Program-made: the position numbers and the translations under genes
From: Thiocapsa sp. KS1
GTDB taxonomy: Bacteria > Pseudomonadota > Gammaproteobacteria > Chromatiales > Chromatiaceae
Direction of reading: 5' to 3'
DNA length: 35,681 nt
NCBI RefSeq assembly: GCF_001499735.1
Contig: NZ_LN848257.1
Span: 643,576 to 679,256, forward strand
Part shown: positions 8,801 through 16,513 of the stretch, one piece after another
How the letters are laid out: each line of letters opens with the position of its first letter
Position numbering within the stretch: the stretch's first letter is position 1
Notes under the pieces: model-generated
What the model was told of the DNA's origin: nothing
The model's database searches: none
Seen by the model: only the letters and a program-made list of their open reading frames with translations

Positions 8801-9236
8801 ACCCGGAGTCGATCGGCGCGGGTGGTTCATGAATCTACCCAATCGCGGGGAGCAAACGGTGACCAACGCGCTCATCGTGGCGGGCATGGCGACCTTCAGC
8901 ACCTCGCGGCCCGGTGGAACCGCTGTCGGTGGGGTCTGTGCCCGCCCGATCGGAATCGCGGCCGGCTACTGGGTCAATCTCTTCACCGGGTCGGGTGCGA
9001 TCGGGGTGGAGGAAAAAACCTGCGGAGGTAGACGATCCAGCGAGCTGGCCGGCGGCGGTCTGCCGCCTGCGCCCGTACTCGCCACCGTGCCGGTAGACGG
9101 TAAGCCGACGACAGTCGTGATCGGCGCACCGCCGCGGGATGGCTCGATAGGCACGCCGATCAGCCCGCAAGAAGTCCAGCCGGCGATCAGCAACAGACGC
9201 TCGCGGCTCTTCTGGAGCAGCGACGTGGATCGCTGA
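5877..9236 (+). CDS. pilY1: Pilus tip adhesin/assembly factor PilY1
   Basis: This 1119-residue secreted protein has GAGGAG just upstream of its ATG. A signal peptide covers about residues 1-26. A von Willebrand A-like domain begins near residue 44 (NVLFVLDNTSNW). Its metal site reads Asp50-x-Thr-x-Asn rather than Asp-x-Ser-x-Ser, so it is altered. Residues 268-306 hold six cysteines, an unusual Cys-rich insertion. From about residue 600 comes the PilY1 beta-propeller (VFYGTNDGTLRAVNAADG), including a calcium loop at Asp841-Leu-Asp-Asp-Asp-Asn-Ile-Ile-Asp849, the site that controls pilus extension and retraction in Pseudomonas PilY1. It closes the rightward operon. Adhesive ligand and host surface cannot be inferred. 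Confidence 0.9.
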   Translation: MFKRLQFVSVSAASALLILAAPLGHSEDIDIFVGGTGTATSKPNVLFVLDNTSNWSRNDQHWQPQGTTQGQAEVRAIRNALSNLTNKVNVGLMMYSTVGGQNDNGYVRHALRLLDSGAQTALTAKLDRIYDHINNSDEKRQAGAEYGYLFQDVYNYLSGRHSLASGDGTPPELADSDGYATLYSQFRSPLSDDDLCADTYVVFIGNPQSSGPDTDDSANSSALRELVAAAGGTTDRLAGQGSGTAPIPIPKFTLNRTSEDVELGYSPCYNKQATCTKTVSTVGSNCLEGGYTVCTCLPYVKTPNVCSSKNDNQYMVQGSVVTEILQPTGEYDMTSGVDWNLDDWAKFMYVKGVPVPGATQEGSRARVITYAIDVFNKKQNMEHTGLMMSTAMAGGGRYFFARNQDSLEGILNTIISEIISVNSTFASASLPISATNRAQNENQVFIGMFRPAQFAAPRWFGNLKRYQLKFFGGDLDLADRLGNQAVNRLSGFVTECASSYWTQGTQDSDDYWFDLGVLPDPRSLCGTATHPYSDDPDGPFVEKGAAGQVLRNSDIDARKVYTLSSGALTNFTALNTGLDGDLVSYTRGKDVDNMDEDSDLDEGRPTIHGDIVHSRPLPINYGSSTGVTVFYGTNDGTLRAVNAADGTERWAFIAPEHFDKLERLRKDLPLVAFPEQNQAANPLPKDYFFDGSFGQVIRYNDEDQVSAAWIFPTMRRGGRMVYGFDVTTPGTPSLLWRKGCPNPVDDTGCTEGLSGLGQTWSIPNAGYVDGNVDGGGHPLPVLIMGGGYDACEDHEDYATLSTACGTESKGRGVYVLDAASGAVLKTFVTDRAVPADVSLVDLDDDNIIDVAYAVDTGGNLYRIKFEAGTVSSKVNGTILKIAQTQGANRKFLYGPAVMAYRDHVYLAFGSGNREQPLSTDYPYASSVQDRFYMFLDRPREDPATVSGGTYPFNLDSTTTMLDVTADPGCNGMIIGPGVDRRGWFMNLPNRGEQTVTNALIVAGMATFSTSRPGGTAVGGVCARPIGIAAGYWVNLFTGSGAIGVEEKTCGGRRSSELAGGGLPPAPVLATVPVDGKPTTVVIGAPPRDGSIGTPISPQEVQPAISNRRSRLFWSSDVDR

Positions 9237-9247
9237 GCACTCCGAAA

Positions 9248-9282
9248 TGTAGGATGGGTAGAGCGCAGCGAAACCCATCCTT
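9248..9282. repeat. Short palindromic intergenic repeat
   Basis: AGGATGGGT (9251-9259) and ACCCATCCT (9273-9281) form a perfect 9-bp inverted repeat around AGAGCGCAGCGAA. The motif resembles the dispersed GTAGGRTGGGY-RRAGCGMAGCGAAACCCAYC elements found in many proteobacterial genomes. It lies 11 bases after the pilY1 stop and could form an RNA hairpin there, but it has no T-tract. Confidence 0.6.
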
Positions 9283-9299
9283 CAAACTCCGACACTGCC

Positions 9300-9605
9300 G
9301 GACAAGCAGATCCCAGCCAACCCCATCCCGCAGTCCTCACATTCGGACCGAGTCTCCCCGAACTCACCGCTGTGGAGGGGAGACTGACCGCACCCGTGGC
9401 CTCGGACATACGCAGGCGCACCCGCACGCGCAACCCGCCGCGCGCCGGCTCGACCGCTTGGGAGGCCGAGGCGCTGTTCCGGTGCACCGACTCGCGAAAC
9501 CGGGCGACCTCGCGTTGGTCGAATTCGACCTGCGAGCGCAGACGCTCCGTCGAGTGCCGAAATCAACAGGCAGACCGCAGACGCCGTCAATCGATGGAGA
9601 GTCAT
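9300..9605 (-). pseudogene. Possible frameshifted remnant of a small secreted protein
   Basis: From ATG at 9605 the minus strand encodes a good signal peptide (MTLHRLTASAVCLLISALDGASA). That frame then degenerates. A second frame, with no start of its own, takes over at about 9545 and reads as a charged helix (QVEFDQREVARFRESVHRNS). One frameshift near 9545-9550 would join the two. The rest runs into low-complexity sequence and the palindrome near 9280. This is weak evidence from reading frames alone. Confidence 0.25.
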
Positions 9606-9837
9606 GAGAGATGTGGTTCCTGCCCACATTGCTGCATCGGTTCCGGGTGACGGGGGACCTTCGCGGAAGGTCGAATCCGGTTCTCGCATCGAATCTTCTC
9701 CGGGGTTTGGAAGCCACGACTCCGTCGGCCGCGCAGCCGACGGCGGGACGACCGGATGGCGCTCGGTACCCGATCGGGCGCGGTCGGCTCCGAGCGCCCT
9801 GGTGTACAATCGCCGTCGACAAAAATGATGAAGAGAC

Positions 9838-12474
9838 TTGCTGCACCCCGGAGGCGTCGACGCCGACCGGGCGAGGCGGGCGGAGGGACGCTTGATCCGA
9901 CAGTCCGATAGCCCGACGCCGGGGTCCGGCGGTGGATTGCCGTACGAGAGTCGCTCGACGCCGAGCGACGCCTCCCGCTCTGGTCCGACCGCCGGGACGC
10001 GCCCGACCGGCAGCGCGCGGAGGAGGCGCCATGTCGGCCGGGAGGCTCGCCGCCGGTCGGTGCTCGGCTGGTTCACCGGGTTTCTCGCCGTCTTGGGTGC
10101 ACCTCTGCAACTGCTCGCACTGGGTCTCTTCGGCGCGGGCGTCTTCGTGTCGATTCATGCCCCGGAGCTTCCGAGCGTCGAGAGTCTGCGTCAGGTCCAG
10201 TTCGAGGAGCCCCTGCGGGTCTTCAGCAGCGACGGCGGCCTGATCGCGGAGTTCGGCATCGAGCGCCGCCGCCCGGTCGCCTACGAGGACATCCCGCCCC
10301 TGGTGATCAACGCCTTTCTCGCGACCGAGGACGCCCGCTTCTTCGAGCATGGCGGGGTGGATGCGATCGGCATCGGTCGCGCACTGCTGAGCTTCGCCTC
10401 CACCGGCACCAAGGCCCAGGGCGGAAGCACCATCACTATGCAGGTGACCCGCAACTTCCTGCTCAGCTCGGAGAAGACCTTCCAACGCAAGCTCGCGGAG
10501 GTCTTGCTCACGCTCCAGGTGGAGCGGACCCTGACCAAGGATCAGATCCTCGATCTCTATCTGAATCAGATCTTCTTCGGCCACCGTGCCTACGGGATCT
10601 CGGCCGCCGCCGCGCTCTACTACGACAAGGAACTCGCGCAGCTCACGCCTGCCGAGGCGGCGATGCTGGCGGGCATCCCGAAGGCGCCCTCCAGCAATAA
10701 TCCGGTCACCAATCCGGAACGTGCGCTGGAGAGGCGCAACTACATCTTGGCCCGCATGCTCGAGCTCGGTCAGATCGACAAGACCGAGTACGAGATCGCG
10801 GTCTTGACGCCCGACATGGCACGCCTGCATCGGCGCCAGCCGGATCTCGATGCGGGCTATGTCGCCGAGATGGCGCGCCGAGCCGTTGTCGAGTACTACG
10901 GCGAGGCGGCACTCAGTCAAGGCTATCGCGTGACCACGACGATCGATTCGCGCTTGCAGACCGCTGCGCAGGAGTCTCTGCGCCGGGCATTGCGCGATTA
11001 CGACCGACGCCACGGCTATCGCGGCGCCGAGGCCAAGATCGATCTCGACGGGGCCACGGAGGCCGACATGGACGCCTATCTCGAGACCGTGACGACGCTA
11101 CCCGAGTTGACCCCGGGTTTGGTCACGCGCGCCTCGGAAGGCGAGGCCGAGGTCTATCTTGCGGGTGGGCGCCGCGTCGAGCTGGGGTTGAAGCAGGTTG
11201 CCTGGGCGCAGGAGTTCCGCAACGCGAACTGGCGCGGTCCTCGGCCGCGCCGGGTCTCGGACGTCGTTGCGGTCGGGGATCTAGTGCGAATTCAGCAGGA
11301 CGGCAAAGGCCGTTGGGAGCTGGCGCAGAATCCGCGCGTCTCGGGTGCACTGGTCTCGATTGCACCGCAGGACGGTGCGGTGCGCGCCCTGGTCGGGGGT
11401 TATTCCTTCAACGAAAGCAAGTTCAACCGGGCGGTCGACATGCGCCGTCAGCCCGGATCGAGCTTTAAGCCCTTCGTCTTCGCCGCGGCACTTCACGAGG
11501 GCTGGACACCGGCGAGTCTGATCAAGGACGAGGCGGTGAAGCTGACCGGCACGCAGGACTGGAACCCGCGCAACTCCGATCGCAAGGAGATGGGGCCGAT
11601 CCGGATGCGGCGCGCCTTGGCGCTCTCGCGCAACCTCGCCGCCATCAACCTGCTCCAGAGTGTCGGTCTGGAGGATGCTCAAAACTACATCCGGGCGTTC
11701 GGATTCGACCTGGATGCCATGCCTTTGGGTCTATCCATGGCGCTGGGAACCGGCGAGATGTCGCCGATGAAGCTGGCCGAGGGCTATGCGGTCTTCGCCA
11801 ACGGCGGCTTCCATGTCACGCCCTATTTCATTCAACGCATCGAGAGCGGGGATGGGCAGGTGGTGTTCGAGTCGAACGCCCCGAGGTTCTGCGCGGACTG
11901 CTGGTATCGCTTCGGCGATGACGCCGCACGGGTGCAGGGCACTCAGGCAAGCGCGTCCGCCCCGCGGGTGATCGATCCACGCATCGCCTATCAGATCACA
12001 TCCTTGCTGCGCGAGGTTGTCGAAACCGGCACGGGAACGCGCGCCAATGAATTGAATCGAAAGGATATCGTCGGCAAGACGGGGACGACGAACGACGTGC
12101 GCGATTCCTGGTTCGCCGGCTACCAGGCCGACTTCGTCACCATTGCCTGGATGGGCTTCGACGATTTCGAGAAGCTGGGCCGCGGCGAGGAGGGCGGTCG
12201 GGCGGCCTTGGGGATGTGGGTGGATTTCATGGGTACCGCACTCGACGGGCACCCGGTCGCGCAGCTGGAGCCGCCGCCCGGCATGGTCCAGGTCCGCGTC
12301 GACCCGAACACCGGGAACGAGACAAAAGCCAAGAGCGGCATCCTCGAAATGGTCAACGAGGAATTCAGCAAGGCACTGCTGGGCCCCGAGCCGGTCAGGA
12401 TCGCGGGTCCGACCAAGAAGGCGGACACCTCCGTGCGCCGATCCGCGCCTCGGGTGATGGACGATCTCTTCTAA
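9838..12474 (+). CDS. mrcA: Penicillin-binding protein 1A, bifunctional murein synthase
   Basis: It polymerises and cross-links peptidoglycan in the periplasm while anchored in the inner membrane. Numbering from TTG 9838, a basic N-terminal tail precedes a membrane helix at about 82-105. The glycosyltransferase domain has catalytic Glu164 (ATEDARFFEH), QGGSTITMQVTRN and LYLNQIFFG. The transpeptidase domain has Ser541-x-x-Lys544 (GSSFKPF), SRN at 597-599 and KTG at 747-749. All active-site motifs are intact. The start is unsure: TTG at 9892, with GGAGG just upstream, gives 860 residues, while TTG 9838 gives 878. A TACAAT at 9805-9810 could be a -10 box. The stop lies two bases before a palindromic element. 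Confidence 0.92.
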   Translation: MLHPGGVDADRARRAEGRLIRQSDSPTPGSGGGLPYESRSTPSDASRSGPTAGTRPTGSARRRRHVGREARRRSVLGWFTGFLAVLGAPLQLLALGLFGAGVFVSIHAPELPSVESLRQVQFEEPLRVFSSDGGLIAEFGIERRRPVAYEDIPPLVINAFLATEDARFFEHGGVDAIGIGRALLSFASTGTKAQGGSTITMQVTRNFLLSSEKTFQRKLAEVLLTLQVERTLTKDQILDLYLNQIFFGHRAYGISAAAALYYDKELAQLTPAEAAMLAGIPKAPSSNNPVTNPERALERRNYILARMLELGQIDKTEYEIAVLTPDMARLHRRQPDLDAGYVAEMARRAVVEYYGEAALSQGYRVTTTIDSRLQTAAQESLRRALRDYDRRHGYRGAEAKIDLDGATEADMDAYLETVTTLPELTPGLVTRASEGEAEVYLAGGRRVELGLKQVAWAQEFRNANWRGPRPRRVSDVVAVGDLVRIQQDGKGRWELAQNPRVSGALVSIAPQDGAVRALVGGYSFNESKFNRAVDMRRQPGSSFKPFVFAAALHEGWTPASLIKDEAVKLTGTQDWNPRNSDRKEMGPIRMRRALALSRNLAAINLLQSVGLEDAQNYIRAFGFDLDAMPLGLSMALGTGEMSPMKLAEGYAVFANGGFHVTPYFIQRIESGDGQVVFESNAPRFCADCWYRFGDDAARVQGTQASASAPRVIDPRIAYQITSLLREVVETGTGTRANELNRKDIVGKTGTTNDVRDSWFAGYQADFVTIAWMGFDDFEKLGRGEEGGRAALGMWVDFMGTALDGHPVAQLEPPPGMVQVRVDPNTGNETKAKSGILEMVNEEFSKALLGPEPVRIAGPTKKADTSVRRSAPRVMDDLF

Positions 12475-12476
12475 AC

Positions 12477-12561
12477 TAAACCGCGTCCCGAGTGATACGG
12501 GCGCTCGGCTGGTTGGCGACCGGCTGCGGAAACCAAAGAGGTTTGCGCTGGACGCGGTTTA
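12477..12561. repeat. 85-bp palindromic element, copy A (TAAACCGCGTCC arms)
   Basis: Perfect 12-bp inverted repeat: TAAACCGCGTCC (12477-12488) and GGACGCGGTTTA (12550-12561), enclosing 61 bases. It begins two bases after the mrcA stop; TAAAC is directly repeated there (12472-12476 and 12477-12481). It is paired with copy B across 21 AT-rich bases. Confidence 0.8.
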
Positions 12562-12582
12562 GAAGTTTTAGGATTTAAATTC

Positions 12583-12690
12583 TTGAACCGCGTCGACTGC
12601 GGACGCTATTGGACCCGAGAAGGCCGGAATCTTGCGGGGCGCATGCTTGTCGCTCCGGACGCGGTTCAATAGCGGTTCAACAGCGGTTCA
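12583..12690. repeat. 87-bp palindromic element, copy B, with tandem arm repeats
   Basis: Perfect 12-bp arms: TTGAACCGCGTC (12583-12594) and GACGCGGTTCAA (12658-12669). The right arm continues as an 11-bp tandem array: GCGGTTCA occurs at 12661, 12672 and 12683. The last unit supplies the TGA stop of the leftward lipoprotein gene (12688-12690). The element therefore sits exactly at the 3-prime end of that gene. Confidence 0.8.
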
Positions 12691-13569
12691 GCAGGTCATC
12701 TGCGCCATCCTCGGCTGCCTCTGAAGCTTCATGAAGTCATCGCGAAGGCTGCGTAAGCGCTTGTCCAGGCGTTCGCGTTGGCTTGCGTCCAGGGTTGCGC
12801 CGAGTCGGACGAAGAGCTCGCCGATCCGCTCGCCCAGCGCTTGACCGCCTTGCTCGAGATCCGGCGGCAGATCGCTGAAGTCGACGAGCCAGTCGGTCAG
12901 GAATCGCTCGATCTGCGGCGCGGCGGCGTCGGCCCGGATCAACGCCATCAATTGGTCCCGCTTGCCGGTGCGGTACTCCACCAGGCTCGCCTGGGTGTCG
13001 GGCATGCGCCCGGTCACCTCCGCGACGATGGCCTGTTGCTCGGCGCTCAGCGGGCCTGTCCAGTCCTCGATGGATGAGACATAGCGGCGGGCACGTTTCT
13101 CCTTCTCGCGCGCGCTGCTGCGCCCTGCAATCTCGGCGCGATCCTCCGCTGCCTCTTTGCGGAAGCGTTGGTCCAGGCGTTGGATCTGGGCCGGGGTCAG
13201 CTCGGCCAGAAGCGGTGCGGCGAGGGTGACGGCAACGCTCGCCTGACGTCGGTAGAGGTCGCGAAACTCGCCGGTCAGGCAGGTCATGTTGTGTGCATCG
13301 AAACCCGTCCGGCTCGCCGCGAGGAGTCGATCGAAATAGGCTGCCAGATAGGGCAGCTCCTCGGCGCGATGGCGTGCTAGCTCGGCGTCGAGAAGAGGTT
13401 CCCAGCGCTCGAGCTGGGCTTGTTCCAGGTCCAGATAGTCCTTGGCGTAGGCCGTGGCGAGGAAGTCGCCCGTGTTGTAGGCGACGCCGACACGGCTGCA
13501 TCCCGCGAGCGTCAGGGCAGTCGCGATGATGGCCGCTGCGAGGCGGGTCGGGACGGAAAGTCGGGGCAT
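12688..13569 (-). CDS. DUF6279 family lipoprotein
   Basis: This is a 293-residue predicted lipoprotein of unknown function. The signal sequence ends in the lipobox LAGC with Cys24 (ATALTLAGCSRVGVAYN); the residues after it, AYAKDYLDLEQAQLERW, resemble the DUF6279 family. The rest is helical and charged, with an Arg/Lys-rich stretch (REKEKRARRYVSSIEDW) near the middle. It should sit in the outer or inner membrane facing the periplasm. ATG at 13569 was chosen because it begins the signal peptide; the frame stays open far upstream but without coding character. It is convergent with mrcA and divergent from the MOSC gene, so it is probably monocistronic. Confidence 0.75.
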   Translation of the reverse strand: MPRLSVPTRLAAAIIATALTLAGCSRVGVAYNTGDFLATAYAKDYLDLEQAQLERWEPLLDAELARHRAEELPYLAAYFDRLLAASRTGFDAHNMTCLTGEFRDLYRRQASVAVTLAAPLLAELTPAQIQRLDQRFRKEAAEDRAEIAGRSSAREKEKRARRYVSSIEDWTGPLSAEQQAIVAEVTGRMPDTQASLVEYRTGKRDQLMALIRADAAAPQIERFLTDWLVDFSDLPPDLEQGGQALGERIGELFVRLGATLDASQRERLDKRLRSLRDDFMKLQRQPRMAQMTC

Positions 13570-13767
13570 GGCGAGTGTCGTCTGTTCGGGGTTGATCGTG
13601 GTCGAAAGGCAGTCCGGGCACGAACCATAGCAGTCGGCGCCCGCGATGTGCGAGGTTGGACGCCGTCGAGGCCGATTGGATCCCGCGGGTGAAGGGTACA
13701 TCTTGTCCTGCCCATCGCCGCCCCGATCTTGCCACGACCAATGAGCTTCAAGCCGCAGGCGCATCGC

Positions 13768-14259
13768 ATGGATTCTCTTTCGGATCTGCTTGCTCGATTT
13801 CCGCATCCGGGGGAGGTGATGTGGATCGGCCGACGGCCGGCGCGCCGCGCTGCGGTGATTCCCTGCGTGTCGGCGACGGCGCACGCCGGGCGCGGCTTGG
13901 ATGGCGATCATTACAAGGGTGGATCCGGCGCGCGTGGGGTCACGCTCGTGCAGGCGGAGCACCTCGCGGTCTTGGGTGCGCTCCTGCGCCGGGATCCGAT
14001 CGATCCGGCGTTGCTGCGGCGTAATCTGGTCGTTGCGGGTGTCAACCTCCTGGCACTGAAGGGCCGACGGTTTCGTATCGGGACGGCTGTGCTCGAGGGA
14101 ACGGGCCCGTGTCCGCCGTGCTCGCGCATGGAGGAGACGCTGGGTCCCGGCGGATACAACGCCATGCGCGGTCACGCCGGACTGAATGCGCGGGTTGTCG
14201 AGGGCGGGACGATCCGACTCGGCGATGCCGTGATTCCGATGCTCGCCGAGCTCGACTGA
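13768..14259 (+). CDS. MOSC domain-containing protein
   Basis: The product is 163 residues from ATG 13768. MOSC domains are sulfur-carrier or molybdenum-cofactor-dependent modules related to the C-terminal domain of Moco sulfurase. Visible features are the substrate-loop segment AGRGLDGDHYKGG, then VTLVQAEHL, LRRNLVVAGVNLLALKGRRF and the conserved cysteine motif GTGPCPPCSRMEE, followed by GPGGYNAMRGHAG. No N-terminal beta-barrel is fused, so this is a stand-alone YiiM-like protein. Earlier starts at 13729 (TTG) and 13741 (ATG) are possible but lack a ribosome binding site and would extend the family's usual N-terminus. The reductase gene follows 17 bases later, so the two are probably cotranscribed. 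Confidence 0.75.
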   Translation: MDSLSDLLARFPHPGEVMWIGRRPARRAAVIPCVSATAHAGRGLDGDHYKGGSGARGVTLVQAEHLAVLGALLRRDPIDPALLRRNLVVAGVNLLALKGRRFRIGTAVLEGTGPCPPCSRMEETLGPGGYNAMRGHAGLNARVVEGGTIRLGDAVIPMLAELD

Positions 14260-14276
14260 AAGGAGACCTTCTCCGG

Positions 14277-16433
14277 ATGAAATCGCTCGCGCTGCGCCGC
14301 TTACGGTCCTCTTTTCAGGCGCTCATGCCGACAGGTCTCTTCTTACTCCTCGTTGCATTCGCCAGTCCGGTGTCGGTTTCGGCCAACCCGGTCAAAACCG
14401 AGAACGTCACGGCCCGTCTGGTGGCCGAGCGGACCTGGATTACGCCGGGCGAGACGCTCGATCTGGCGCTGGTGTTCGAGATCCGCCCCGGCTGGCATAC
14501 CTACTGGCGCAATCCGGGCGACTCCGGCGATCCGCCCCGCATCGACTGGATCCTGCCCGAGGGCGTCGAGGCGGGTCCGCTGCGCTGGCCGCGACCCGAG
14601 GTGATCCCGGTCGGACCGTTGGCCAATTACGGGTATTCCGAGCGGGTCGTGCATCCGATCGCCCTATCCGTAACGGCGGACTGGCCGGTGGGGGAGCCCG
14701 TACGCGTCCGCGCCGATGCCGACTGGCTGGTCTGCGAGGAGCATTGCGTGCCCGAGTCGGGCAGCTTCGAGTTGACGCTCGCGACTGCCGCGGTCGGATC
14801 GGCCCCTTTCGATCCGGCAAAGGCGGAGATCTTCGCCGCCGCCCGCGCGGGATTGCCCGACGGGCGGATCGCGGGTGCCGTGCTCGCTGCCGATGGCGCG
14901 GGGCTCGGTCTCGTCGTCCCCGCGGAAGGGCTGCCGGAGGAGCTCGGCGGGGTCTGGTTCTTCGCCGGTACCTGGGGCCTGATCGAGCACGCTGCGGAGC
15001 AGCCTTGGCGCTTGGTCGACGGCCGCCTGCACATCGATTTGACGCCGGGGGCAATGGCGGATCAGGCCGCGCCCGACGGGCTGCTGGTGGTGGCGGACGC
15101 ACGCGGCGAGGTGCGCTCCTACGAGGTCGCGGCGCAACGCCGTCCACCTCAAGCAGCGCTCGCGCAGGAGGATACGATCGGATTGCCGCTGGCCTTCGTC
15201 TTTGCCTTGCTCGGCGGCCTGATCCTGAACCTGATGCCGTGCGTCTTTCCGATCCTGGCGATGAAGGCATTGAGTCTGATCACCGGACTCTCCGGGCAGG
15301 GTCCGGAGGCGGCGCGCGAGCGTGTCCTTCACGGCCTGGCCTACACGGCAGGGGTGCTCCTGTTCTTCGCCGGGCTCGCAGTGCTCTTGTTGGCCTTGCG
15401 TGCCGGCGGGGCGGCTGTCGGCTGGGGTTTTCAGCTCCAGTACCCGCCCTTCGTCGTCGTCATGGCCTACGTCTTTTTCGTGATCGGTCTGAGCCTTTCG
15501 GGCGCGGTCACCATCGGTGCCCGGTTGATGAGTCTGGGTGGCGCCCGAACGGGCTCGGGCACCGCGGGCGCCTTCGGAACCGGCGCCCTCGCGGCCTTGG
15601 TCGCCGCACCCTGCACCGCACCCTTCATGGGAGCCGCCTTGGGCTATGCCGTCACCCTGAGCTGGCCGCTGGCGTTGGCGATCATGCTGACCCTCGGTTT
15701 CGGGCTGGCTCTGCCCTTCCTGCTGTTGTCGCTGGTCCCGCGGTTGGCGCGTCTGCTGCCGAAGCCGGGCGCCTGGATGGAGACGCTGAAGCAGGCGCTC
15801 GCCTTTCCGATGTTCGCGGCCGCGACCTGGTTGGTTTGGGTCCTGAGCGTGCAGACCGGATCGGCTGGGGTCGCGCTCGTACTTGGCGGTCTGGTCCTGT
15901 TGGCCTTCGGGCTCTGGTTGCGCGAGCGGACGCGAAGTCTACCCTCGTCGCGACGGCGCTGGGGCGTGGCCGCGACCGCGGCGGCGTTGGTCGGCGCCCT
16001 TTACCTCGGGATCGCGACCGATCGCCTGTCCGAACCGACAGTGTCCGGCCCGCAATCCGCGGGGCGGCTGACGAGCGAGCCCTATTCGGCGGATCTCCTC
16101 GCCGCTGCGCGGGACGCGCGGCGGCCGGTCTTCGTCAACATGACCGCCGCCTGGTGCATCACCTGTCTCGTCAACGAGCGCGTCGCCTTGAGCACGGCGG
16201 AGGTCGCGCGGAGCTTCTTGGATGCCGGGGTGCTGTATCTCAAGGGGGACTGGACCAACCGCGACCCTGCGATCACCGCCTATCTCGCCGATCACGGACG
16301 CAACGGCGTCCCGCTCTATGTGTTTTATCCGCCCGACGGAGAGCCCGAGGTGCTGCCGCAGATCCTGACCGAGGAGATGGTTCGACGCGCGATCCGGGGG
16401 GCGGCACCGGCGTCCTCGGGGAGCGATGGATGA
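14277..16433 (+). CDS. ScsB/DsbD-type protein-disulfide reductase
   Basis: This 718-residue inner-membrane protein would pass electrons from cytoplasmic thioredoxin to periplasmic thiols. A signal peptide is followed by a DsbD-N-like periplasmic domain with Cys153 and Cys157 (VCEEHCVPES). The transmembrane domain carries the paired cysteines Cys322 (NLMPCVFPI) and Cys446 (AAPCTAPFMG). A C-terminal thioredoxin-fold domain has Cys627 and Cys630 (AAWCITCLVN). All three redox pairs are present. The N-terminal domain is larger than in E. coli DsbD, which suggests the ScsB branch. AGGAG lies 12 bases before the ATG. A secreted redoxin follows after 80 bases and is a plausible partner. Confidence 0.85.
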   Translation: MKSLALRRLRSSFQALMPTGLFLLLVAFASPVSVSANPVKTENVTARLVAERTWITPGETLDLALVFEIRPGWHTYWRNPGDSGDPPRIDWILPEGVEAGPLRWPRPEVIPVGPLANYGYSERVVHPIALSVTADWPVGEPVRVRADADWLVCEEHCVPESGSFELTLATAAVGSAPFDPAKAEIFAAARAGLPDGRIAGAVLAADGAGLGLVVPAEGLPEELGGVWFFAGTWGLIEHAAEQPWRLVDGRLHIDLTPGAMADQAAPDGLLVVADARGEVRSYEVAAQRRPPQAALAQEDTIGLPLAFVFALLGGLILNLMPCVFPILAMKALSLITGLSGQGPEAARERVLHGLAYTAGVLLFFAGLAVLLLALRAGGAAVGWGFQLQYPPFVVVMAYVFFVIGLSLSGAVTIGARLMSLGGARTGSGTAGAFGTGALAALVAAPCTAPFMGAALGYAVTLSWPLALAIMLTLGFGLALPFLLLSLVPRLARLLPKPGAWMETLKQALAFPMFAAATWLVWVLSVQTGSAGVALVLGGLVLLAFGLWLRERTRSLPSSRRRWGVAATAAALVGALYLGIATDRLSEPTVSGPQSAGRLTSEPYSADLLAAARDARRPVFVNMTAAWCITCLVNERVALSTAEVARSFLDAGVLYLKGDWTNRDPAITAYLADHGRNGVPLYVFYPPDGEPEVLPQILTEEMVRRAIRGAAPASSGSDG

Positions 16434-16513
16434 GTCGGGTCCGAGACGTCGCGTCTCTGCGGCCCCAAGCATTCGGATCATTGATCACCCACCAGAGAGA
16501 AAGGAGAACAACC

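Noticed and set aside
9820..9915. Short frame MKRLAAPRRRRRPGEAGG before mrcA
   Set aside because: It is only about 26 codons, out of frame with mrcA and has no ribosome binding site; it may reflect a sequence error near the mrcA start but this cannot be shown.
12477..12690. Palindromic elements as ordinary rho-independent terminators
   Set aside because: Arms enclose about 60 bases and no T-tract follows, so they do not fit the intrinsic terminator pattern; another role at gene ends remains open.
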